A stretch of 64,000 nucleotides of DNA from Bolinopsis microptera (taxonomy: Eukaryota > Ctenophora > Tentaculata > Lobata > Bolinopsidae): contig NC_087083.1 of NCBI RefSeq assembly GCF_026151205.1, forward strand, positions 11,714,944-11,778,943, written 5' to 3'. Below the pieces are notes generated by a model that saw only the letters and a program-made list of their open reading frames with translations, did not search any database and was not told the origin of the DNA. Made by a program: the position numbers and the translations under genes. This document shows positions 44,404-55,900 of the stretch, piece after piece (within the stretch, counting starts at the first letter, position 1; every line of letters starts with the position of its first letter).

Positions 44404-46898
44404 CTAGGAGAAGCACTGGTTGAACTCCTTACAGTATCGGACTGTGTCACGTGGTAATGTAGTCGATGCTGTCACGTTGTGGTACAGTTCCTCAACTTGC
44501 TTCTGTGTCACGTAGGCTCCTAGAGGGATGGAGTTGTTTTGTGTGTTGTTATTTATAGTATCTCTATAACAGGATAAAAGATACAAACTACAATTTATCA
44601 GATATCTATAGTATCTCTATAACAGGATAACAGATACAAGTTCTACAATTTATCACTAACAACAGATAGTCCTGATTGTCATATCGTTTTGATAACTAAT
44701 TTCCTCAAAGAAGTAGCTGTTCTAGTACTAACCGAGTGGTATGGTGCCGAGAGCGAGACGGAGCCAAGCGCGCGCCTCCTCTCCAAGTGCAGCTAATAGG
44801 TCGTGCAGGAGAATACAGAGGTCAGTGAGGAGAGAGGGTGGCAAACCTCCTGACACACCTAGAACTATACTGTTAACCTGCGGGTAATGGTTAAAGTGAA
44901 CACCCAGAACTATACTGTTAACCTGCAGGTAATGGTTAAAGTGAACACCCAGAACTATACTGTTAACCTGCGGGTAATGGTTAAAGTGAACACCTAGAAC
45001 TATACTGTTAACCTGCGGGTAATGGTTAAAGTGAACACCCAGAACTATACTGTTAACCTGCGGGTAATGGTTAAAGTGAACACCCAGAACTATACTGTTA
45101 ACCTGCGGGTAATGGTTAAAGTGAACACCCAGAACTATACTGTTAACCTGCGGGTAATGGTTAAAGTGAACACCCAGAACTATACTGTTAACCTGCGGGT
45201 AATGGTTAAAGTGAACACCCAGAACTATACTGTTAACCTGCGGGTAATGGTTAAAGTGAACACCCAGAACTATACTGTTAACCTGCGGGTAATGGTTAAA
45301 GTGAACACCCAGAACTATACTGTTAACCTGCGGGTAATGGTTAAAGTGAACACCCAGAACTATACTGTTAACCTGCGGGTAATGGTTAAAGTGAACACCC
45401 AGAACTATACTGTTAACCTGCGGGTAATGGTTAAAGTGAACACCCAGAACTATACTGTTAACCTGCGGGTAATGGTTAAAGTGAACACCCAGAACTATAC
45501 TGTTAACCTGCGGGTAATGGTCAAAGTGAACACCCAGAACTATACTGTTAACCTGCGGGTAATGGTTAAAGTGAACACCCAGAACTATACTGTTAACCTG
45601 CGGGTAATGGTTAAAGTGAACACCCAGAACTATACTGTTAACCTGCGGGTAATGGTCAAAGTGAACACCCAGAACTATACTGTTAACCTGCGGGTAATGG
45701 TTAAAGTGAACACCCAGAACTATACTGTTAACCTGCGGGTAATGGTTAAAGTGAACACCCAGAACTATACTGTTAACCTGCGGGTAATGGTTAAAGTGAA
45801 CACCCAGAACTATACTGTTAACCTGCGGGTAATGGTTAAAGTGAACACCCAGAACTATACTGTTAACCTGCGGGTAATGGTTAAAGTGAACACCTAGAAC
45901 TATACTGTTAACCTGCGGGTTATGGTTAAAGTGAACACCCAGAACTATACTGTTAACCTGCGGGTAATGGTTAAAGTGAACACCCAGAACTATACTGTTA
46001 ACCTGCGGGTAATGGTTAAAGTGAACACCCAGAACTATACTGTTTACCTGCGGGTAATGGTTAAAGTGAACACCCAGAACTATACTGTTAACCTGCGGGT
46101 AATGGTTAAAGTGAACACCCAGAACTATACTGTTTACCTGCGGGTAATGGTTAAAGTGAACACCCAGAACTATACTGTTAACCTGCGGGTAATGGTAAAG
46201 TGAACACCCAGAACTATACTGTTAACCTGCGGGTTATGGTTAAAGTGAACACCCAGAACTATACTGTTAACCTGCGGGTAATGGTTAAAGTGAACACCCA
46301 GAACTATACTGTTAACCTGCGGGTTATGGTTAAAGTGAACACCCAGAACTATACTGTTAACCTGCGGGTAATGGTTAAAGTGAACACCCAGAACTATACT
46401 GTTAACCTGCGGGTAATGGTTAAAGTGAACACCCAGAACTATACTGTTAACCTGCGGGTAATGGTTAAAGTGAACACCTAGAACTATACTGTTAACCTGC
46501 GGGTAATGGTTAAAGTGAACACCCAGAACTATACTGTTAACCTGCGGGTAATGGTTAGAGTGAACACCCAGAACTATACTGTTAACCTGCGGGTAATGGT
46601 TAAAGTGAACACCCAGAACTATACTGTTAACCTGCGGGTAATGGTTAGAGTGAACACCCAGAACTATACTGTTAACCTGCGGGTAATGGTTAGAGTGAAC
46701 ACCCAGAACTATACTGTTAACCTGCGGGTAATGGTTAGAGTGAACACCCAGAACTATACTGTTAACCTGCGGGTAATGGTTAAAGTGAACACCCAGAACT
46801 ATACTGTTAACCTGCGGGTTATGGTTAAAGTGAACACATAGAACTATACTATTAACCTGCGGGTAATGGTTAAAGTGAACACATAGATTCACATTTAA

Positions 46899-46933
<35 letters not shown>

Positions 46934-49900
46934 CTGGGGGGGGGGGGGGTGGGGGGGGGGGGGGGGGGGGGGGCTATTGAGTTAGTTGATCGATAGGTTA
47001 ATCAGTTGAAAGTAAGATGATACAGTTGCTGGTTTTCCTTACCATATCTTGTCCCTTTCTCTTGATTTGACCGAGAGAATGAGGACATTTCTCATTGTTA
47101 GCTCGCTGCATGAGTGTGTCCATAAACTTGATAGCGGAACATTGTGCGTCCTTGTGTTGAAGTGATAAACAGTTGGTGGCTATGTCAACCAAGTGTATCA
47201 TTATTGGACTGCTCACCACTCTGGGGACATAGTGAGGATTAGGATAAACTAATTAATATTTCTGAAATTATCATTGTCATCATTTTGTGATGAGTAAAAA
47301 ATAAGAAGCATTCACTCAAAAGCATGGAAAAATAAATTAAGAGGAAATGAAGATGACTAACCTAGAACCAACATGTTGAATGTATCGGCTACAGAGCCTG
47401 TAGAAGTCGTCTACTGTATCTGGGTTTCTTTCTAAACCATGTGGTGCTGATAATATCTCAAACGTCTTCGGGCCCATTGCACCTGAACACGTAAAATTGA
47501 TGAATTAACAGCATACAATGCAATTAAACATATTCAACATATTCAACATACAATGCAATTTAACAATTAACATATTCAACATCAATCAGTTTAATGAGGT
47601 TGATAATCCTTAAACCAGTGGAAGGTTCATATTAACCCCTTAATTAAAGATTTATCAAAGACTTACTGAAAAGTCCTAACAGTCCTTCCTCCAGTCTGAC
47701 ATCAGAACTAAACTCGTCAACTATCACACTGATTAATTAATTAATTAATTAATTAATTAATTAATTAATTAATTAATATTCATTTAGTGGAACTAATATT
47801 ACTATTTTATCAGACAAATGTTTTAAAATGTTCACTATCTAACAAAAATACAAATTTAAAAATAAAACGCACGAAAAATACACCACACAAAACTGTTTAG
47901 TTATTCTACTTTAGAGTTTAATTATTTAATTAAACTTACCTTGAGAGATAGAGCACACAACTGTGAGGTTTTATATTATACAGTTGTATTAGTTTTTCAG
48001 CTAGTGGTTCTAGAATCTGGGGAGTCTTCTTTCCGACACTCCGCAAACCGTACCTAGAGATTGATCAATAATTGAATTTACTGTATTTACTGATCATTCT
48101 CACTGCATAATATTATAGTTGTCTGTCATTTTATAACGCTCTAGGATTAATAGATTTACGATTTATATGATTTTAATTGTTAACTTAATTATCAGATAAT
48201 ATTGAATTTGACTGTACGGTATATTGCTATGAGCTATCTTGTTACGAAAAGTAAGTAATGGTTTCTTCTCTTGTAATATAATGCTTTACAAATCGATACA
48301 CATTTAAGGGACGGTTTATTGATAAACCTGGAACTGATAAGACCATGTAAAAACGTTAAAATTTGGGAACATTAGGTGTTTTTGGCATTGCAATTTTCCT
48401 CCAGCAAGAAAACAGTGTTCAGAGCTTTAAAAGTTTAAAAATAACGTTTCATTATACAAGTTCTAGAATTTAAACAGTATATCTCATTCCGCAACCCAGA
48501 AGAACTAACCTGATGCAGCGACACACACGCTCAATATTGTTAACAGAGTTAGCACAGGAGAGAAGTGCGACGCTGAGATGGGGCCAAGTTGCTACAAACA
48601 CAGCTTGTAAAGGACTCTCATCAGTTGGAGCTACTTCTCCTTTATATCCGCGGAATATGGAGCTGATGTTGTCTATCTGTGGAGGGGGGGTTCAGTCAGG
48701 AAGTGTAGAGGGGGGGGGGGGTTCCAGTCAGGAGGTATAGAGGGGGGGGGGGGGGTTCCAGTCAGGAAGTGTAGAGGGGGCGGGTTCAGTCAGGAGGTAT
48801 AGAGGGGGGGGGGGTTTCAGTCAGGAAGTGTAGAGGGGGCGGGGGGGGGGGGTTCAGTCAGGAAGTGTAGAGGGGGTGGGGGGTTCCAGTCAGGAGGTAT
48901 AGAGGGGGGGGGTTCAGTCAGGAAGTGTAGAGGGGGGGGGTTCCAGTCAGGAGGTATAGAGGGGGGGGGGGGTTTCAGTCAGGAAGTGTAGAGGGGGCGG
49001 GGGGGGGGGTTCAGTCAGGAAGTGAAGAGGGGGGGGGGGGGGGGGGGTTCCAGTCAGGAAGTGTAGAGGGGGGGGGTTCAGTCAGGAAGTGTAGAGGGGG
49101 GGGGGGTTCCAGTCAGGAGGTATAGAGGGGGGGGGTTCAGTCAGGAATGTAGAGGGGGGGGGGGTTCAGTCAGGAAGTGTAGAGGGGGGTTTCAGTCAGG
49201 AAGTTTAGAAAGGGGTTTCAGTCAGGAAGTTTAGAAGGGGGTTTCAGTCAGGACTCAGGAGGTATAGATGGGGAGGGGGGGCTGGGGGAGGGGACATAGA
49301 GGAGCACTACAAGCTTACTCTATTATCGTTTAAAGACCAAAGGAGAGATATTTCTAAAATTCTAAAATTTTATAAGTGGGAAACATGATCAGACAACTAA
49401 ACCTACTGAAGAATGTTAATGTCTGGTCTGAAAGTAATAAACAGGTAATATAAGTTGGTTATTTAAGTTATAAACTCACATCTTTAACAGGATCTGCAGG
49501 ATTCTTAGCGAGACTCAGAAGAGATCGGTTAGCTATCCTCATGAGATGGGGAGACTGTAGGGCTAGTGGCTGGTAGGAACATATACCTGCAGTGTTTCAT
49601 GGGTCAGGTAAAAAGAAGTTAAATACCTAATAAATTTTGGTTCATACCATAATACAATAGCCATAAAGCCAACATTAACGGTTTCAAAACAATCATCTTA
49701 CAAAATAAAAATCATGTTTAAGATAGATAATGATATAATAACCCTCTAATTACCCACTAATTACCCACTAATCACCCTCTAATTACCCACTAATTACCTG
49801 CAACACACTCAATAAAAGCAGTAAAGGTACTGTGAGGTACCTTCTCTGCCTGCTCTATAATCTGTATCAGCAGTTCAAGGTGGGACTGCAACACTTCACT

Positions 49901-52900
49901 AATTACCCACTAATTACCCTCTAATTACCCACTTATCACCCTCTAATTACCCACTAATTACCCTCTAATTACCTGCAACACACTCAATAAACGCAGTGAA
50001 GGTACTGTGAGGTACCTCCTCTGCCTGCTCTATAATCTGTATCAGCAGTTCAAGGTGGGACTGCAACACTTCACTAATTACCCACTAATTACCCACTAAT
50101 CACCCTCTAATTACCCACTAATCACCCTCTAATTACCCACTAATTACCTGCAACACACTCAATAAAAGCAGTAAAGGTACTGTGAGGTACCTCCTCTGCC
50201 TGCTCTATAATCTGTATCAGCAGTTCAAGGTGGGACTGCAACACTTCACTAATTACCCACTAATTACCCTCTAATTACCCACTAATCACCCTCTAATTAC
50301 CCACTAATTACCCTCTAATTACCTGCAACACACTCAATAAACGCAGTGAAGGTACTGTGAGGTACCTCCTCTGCCTGCTCTATAATCTGTATCAGCAGTT
50401 CAAGGTGGGACTGCAACACTTCACTAATTACCCACTAATTACCCACTAATCACCCTCTAATTACCCACTAATCACCCTCTAATTACCCACTAATTACCTG
50501 CAACACACTCAATAAAAGCAGTAAAGGTACTGTGAGGCACCTCCTCTGCCTGCTCTATAATCTGTATCAGCAGTTCAAGGTGGGACTGCAACACTTCGCC
50601 CCCCATCTGGCACAACTTCTCTAATGTTTTGATACAGTGTGATGCTAGCTTCTTGTCTCGTAGTTCTGAAGGGGATAGTGACTGTGAATAAAGAAATAGT
50701 TTGATCTATCTTTTCACGTGGTAGCAATCTAGCTTCACGTGGTAGCTTTACAGATTGGTACTGAATTCAAGCTAATTCCCAGATATTATACCCCAACTAC
50801 AATATTCTTGAATAATCCAGCGTTGTGTTATACTTCGTGGAAATTGGAAGGATTCGATCTAACAATAATTGGGATTGAATGAGGAAGTGAAAGTGAAACC
50901 TTGTAATAGTTTCTGAAGCACGTGGTTTAACACTTGTTGCTCAATAGTGACCCACTCTGCACACTCCCCCAACACTTTTACACTCATTACTCTCAAGTTC
51001 TGGTTAGCAGTAGTCGGTATTCCTAGTGCTGCCTTCAGGTATCTGGGGTTATTTGTTAATGGGATAATTGATTTAATGAGCAATTAGTTAACAAGAAAAT
51101 CTGACGAACTAAAATATAAGATTAAACGTTGGATATTTGAATATTACCGACTTCATCAACAATCGAATATTGACGATATCATTGTTGAGAAAACTGTGCG
51201 AAATTGGCGGGTTTTTTACACGTGACAACGATTTGAACTGGTAGCTGCTGATTGGTTAATAGCTGTAAACTGGTAGCTGCTGATTGGTTAATAGCTGTGA
51301 ACTGGTAGCTGCTAATTGGTTAATAGCTGTAAAATGGTAGTTTCTAATTGGTTAATAGCTGTAAACTGGTAGCTGCTGATTGGTTAATAGCTGTAAACTG
51401 GTAGCTGCTGATTGGTTAATAGCTGTAAACTGGTAGCTGCTGATTGGTTAATAGCTGTAAACTGATAGCTGCTAATTGGTTAACAGCTGTAAACTGGTAG
51501 CTCACGTGGCCTCACCTCATGACTATGTCCGAGTCAGCACGGCTCAGTATCTTTATGACGCAGCTGCTGCAGAAGAGCATGGACTCCAGCCTCTGCCACT
51601 GGTCTGGTGGAGTCTGCTCTACTCCCGCTAACAGTAGTTCTAACACTGGTCGTATTCCTGAGAGGGGTTTTTACTAATTAGGGGTAATTAGTAATTAGAG
51701 GTAATTACTAATTATGAGTAATTGGTTATTAGAGGTAATTAATAGTCTGATGTAATTACTAATTAGATGTAATTAATAATCAGAGGTAATTACTAATAAG
51801 AGGTGATTATTAATTAAAGGTTAGGTGAGAAGTGATTATCAGACTATAATTGGTTATGGTCGTGAAATTATAAGATATAATTACATATCTTTTGATTTTA
51901 CAAATTGGTATTAGGAGAAAATGTATTGTCTCATAATGCTAATTTTTAATCTAAAATTGTATTCTAGCTTTCTAGGCATTTAAATCAAAAATGATAACTG
52001 AGGACGAAATGAGAGTCTACACTCACTGCAAAGCTAAAGGAATATAAATTTAAAGGATTCATTTTACAGTGATTGGAAAATCTCATTCCGTCCCCAGGAA
52101 TCAACCATGATCACTCATGAGAACCAAGAATGAAAATATTTACAGTATTTAAATCAAAAGTCTAAAATCTGAACATTTCCTTATAAAACAGTAGAAATAA
52201 AGACTGATTAAGTCTGACATCAGATATTATCTCAATATAATCAACGCGTAAATTTTTCGGACATATCCAGGAAATTGCTAGCAAGGTGGCATTTGTGAAC
52301 AATTAAAAGACGCGTTCTTTACAGTAAACAGATAACTGCGTTATTCTCGCTTTTACTTTACTCTTTGTCAGGATATGAGGATAATATGCGACTTGTGATT
52401 CACGTACGCGTTCAGTGAGACGCATAAATTACTAAATTACTATGTAGTGTGGTTTTGTCAGCAAGTCAGTAGGCTTTAGTTAATGGGTTAATACTTAGTC
52501 AGGTTTATGTTATTCTCTTAAACGAACAGTTTACACATAGCACCTTACTTGTTAAGCTATTATATTGGGTTTGTTTCATTTGCTTGCAAACTTATTATAT
52601 CTACAAAGTGATACTTTCTGACTGAGTCTAAACAGGAGCAATCACATTTGTCCACGATTATTATAGGGGTAACAAATTTAACAAGCTTGTTCAAGTTTAA
52701 TGTGAAATTATAGTATTGAGATCTGTCAAATAATTGAAATATTCATGCTTTCCAGATGGCTGGGCTCAAAGTCATGTAATTAAGAGAACATATTTTAATA
52801 TTATATACTTTCAACACTACTATATAACAAATAATTTGAGGAAACGAAGTAACAGAGTCGATATTTTTAATGTTGCCATGGGGTGGCAAGTCCCCATACA

Positions 52901-55900
52901 TCGTGGTCCGGTAGTTTCATTGCGTCCTAATATAGACAGATATGGCTTGGCTCAAAGTCATGTAATTAGGAGAACATACTGATTGAGTACACAGCTCAGG
53001 GTACCTGCTGACACACATTTCTGATTGAAGAGTTAAAATCTTGTTCAAAACAGTGCCACGAAATTGGATCGTAGTTATTAAGTTAATTGGACCTGCAGCT
53101 GTGTCGGTGCATACAATGTGCCAAAGTTTAAACCAGTGCAATAGCCAGTAACTATGGAAACCAGTGCCAGTAACTATGGAAAGAGACTGAGAGTACGACC
53201 CCGTAAAGGCTGGATGGCCTACGTACTCGAGGATGCGGCTGACAGGTGTCGATAACATCAGCAGAGACGCAGTAAAACAGTTAGCTCTAAAACGAGTGGA
53301 ACGGAGGGACATGCTACACCGTAGAATGTCACCCAATTTAGGGGGGGGGGGGGGGGGGTTCACCCTCATTTTTTTGTGAAACTTGGTTTCGAGATAGCAG
53401 TTGACCAACAAACTAAGACCGGTGACCGAACTTTTGAGGGGGTTCCGGACCCCAACCGCCAAACGGTGCCCGCGGGGCAGCCACGCCCATATTTGGTCCA
53501 AATTAGGCACTGCACAATTTAGCCAAATACCCTGAACATGCCTAAAACCCAGATTTTAGGTGCTCTCCTTGTAGCTAGTGGTCCCTTGAACTCCTATATG
53601 AATTTTCATCAAGATTGAAAAAAAAATTACTGAGTTATGAGCCAAAAACCATATGCCCATATTTGGGCATACGCACCAAATTTGGTCGATTTTGGCCCAT
53701 AAATTGGTCAAATATCAATATTTTTGAATGAAACCAACTTTATATGGAAGGTAAGCCTATACTACACATTCTCTATGATTATCAGCTCAGTATCTACCCA
53801 ACTGTGGATTTGGCCGCCAAATTTTTCTGTTAACAGCGTGGGAACTAGGCTCAATTGGGTTCAGTTGTCGGTCACCCAGGAAGCCAGTATCCAAATTTGT
53901 TTATATCGTAAGTTTTCTTCCATACTGTTTTTCTGGCACTGTCCTAGTATCTCGGATCATAAGGATAAAGTGTGTTTTACTTTAAAGCTATTCTCATTTT
54001 ATTTCGTTTTATTTCACGTCTGCGGTCTGCGTGATGGAAATTTTATATTTTAAATTCGTTTGAAGGATGCATACACTGTGCTCCAGGTATGTACAAACAT
54101 TTTACAATCGATTCACTCAACTACAACGAGTATGATTTTGTGTATTTGAAATTCTTTATTAAACTGGCTTTAGTACAAAGTTAGTTGCCTATCATAATAT
54201 AAATTTGCCGGCTACCGCAGGTTTTACCGCTCTATACGATACGACAAGAGTATGATACGGAAAACGGAGCAATTATTTGTCGTGGGAACGGATGGCATAA
54301 CCGTTTTAACATTTATGGCTTGAGAGTCATAGTGCATCGATCATTGGTAATTTTTTATTTTATTTAAATCGGACACAAAACCCGGAAATTAGTTTAGGGA
54401 TTTCCCCATTGAGCGATATCACGTGAACTTAAAGAATCGCAAGCAACTTGCTAAGAGTTGCGTATCATGGAGCGTAAATGCATTACTATAATTTTATTCT
54501 TAGTTTAAAATATAAATTTATATTTTTTTGTGTGCGATTTTGTTAATTAGTTTTGGGTTTCCGTCACTTTGAGTTCTATAGAAAGAAATATCTGCACAAT
54601 GAAGGCAATTAAGATCGCATTCCTCTTTACCTGCGTTTTGTAGAATAACATTGTTCTATTATGCTTCTATGTTCTGTACGACAACTTTCCGTCAGTACAC
54701 GTGGACGGTCGTACAGACAGACAGACATTCTACAGAAATAATTCTTCGAATTATAATATAGACTAGAAAGCCCGTGGTCACAGGGAGGAAGCTAATAGTA
54801 TTCTTTAGCAGTCAGTTTTAATCGCATCAAAAAGTATTCATCCCCACCGAAGATACAGCCGATTTAAATGTAGTTCGCACTGAACACAACGTAATTACCA
54901 CAAAACCGATCAAAACGTCGCTCGCCAATCTTTGCACGTGCACGTTCAACACCGTTACTATGGTTGTTATACAACTTCTATTTGTTTACCTAATTTGCAC
55001 GTGGGCGGTCGTACAGACAGACATTCTACAGAAATAATTATATTTTATAAGTAAGACAAGAAAACCCGTGGTCACAGGGAGTTCGCAATTAAGATCGCAC
55101 AGATTACCATTTAAGTGATACGTTTCCGGTTTTTAAGCGGAACTGTCGAGCGATTTCCATCAATTAAAGGTTAAAATTAATAAAGCAAAGTATATTGGTT
55201 AAATCACAAACAGAATAGGATTTCAAGATTGATTGGGCGCAACTGTCGTATCTGATCAAGCAGTTTTTAAATTGGTTTTGATTCGTCATCTTCCCATAGT
55301 AGCTTGATCCATAGGTGCAGATTTCGTTTTGAGGTGAACTTTTATGTTCCCGAGAAATCTTCTTAAGTTTGCTTTTTTTTCTCCTCGGGCACATTCGTAA
55401 CCAACGGGCCAGGTAAACCTAAACTACATTATATTGACCGTTATGTACGTCGGGATCTGTTGAGGAGCCAAATCATCTGAAAAGCCCTAAACCTATAATT
55501 TGCTCAGGCACGTAGCCAGGATTTTTCTTTGGGGGGCTGTCGGCGAGCGAAGCTGCAAGCTGTGGTAGGGGTCTGGGGGCGCAGCCCTCAGCAGGGTCCA
55601 GGGGCGAACCCAATTGGCGGGGGCTAGGGGGGCGCAGCCCCCCGGAAAAATTTTGCGAAATAGGTTGTTTTAGGCTAAATTGAAAGTTTAATGAATTTAC
55701 AAAAATGTATGGTTTGGCATAATCATTGCCTACAATCCTGACCTGAGTAATTTCCCCCTTTGAGACTTTATTTTGGGTTGAAAATTGAGTTTACCGAGAG
55801 GAAGTGAAAAATCTCTGGTTCAAATTTGGATTTGAAGCCATGTTTAATTTTTTCTGTTGAAGTCAATTTTTTGCGCAGAAAGCGCTCGATTTTAGGGGAA

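Noticed and set aside
45022-46841. Plus-strand ORFs of MVKVNTQNYTVNLR repeats
   Set aside because: Antisense by-product of the 45 bp TNPO3 junction array, with no promoter or flanking coding sequence.
44868-46886. CRISPR array
   Set aside because: Units are contiguous with no unique spacers, and the genome is eukaryotic. The same applies to the other arrays.
52917-53510. 197-codon minus-strand ORF
   Set aside because: It spans a poly(G) tract translated as poly-Pro, and the opposite strand has a degenerate LINE-like frame; no recognisable domain.
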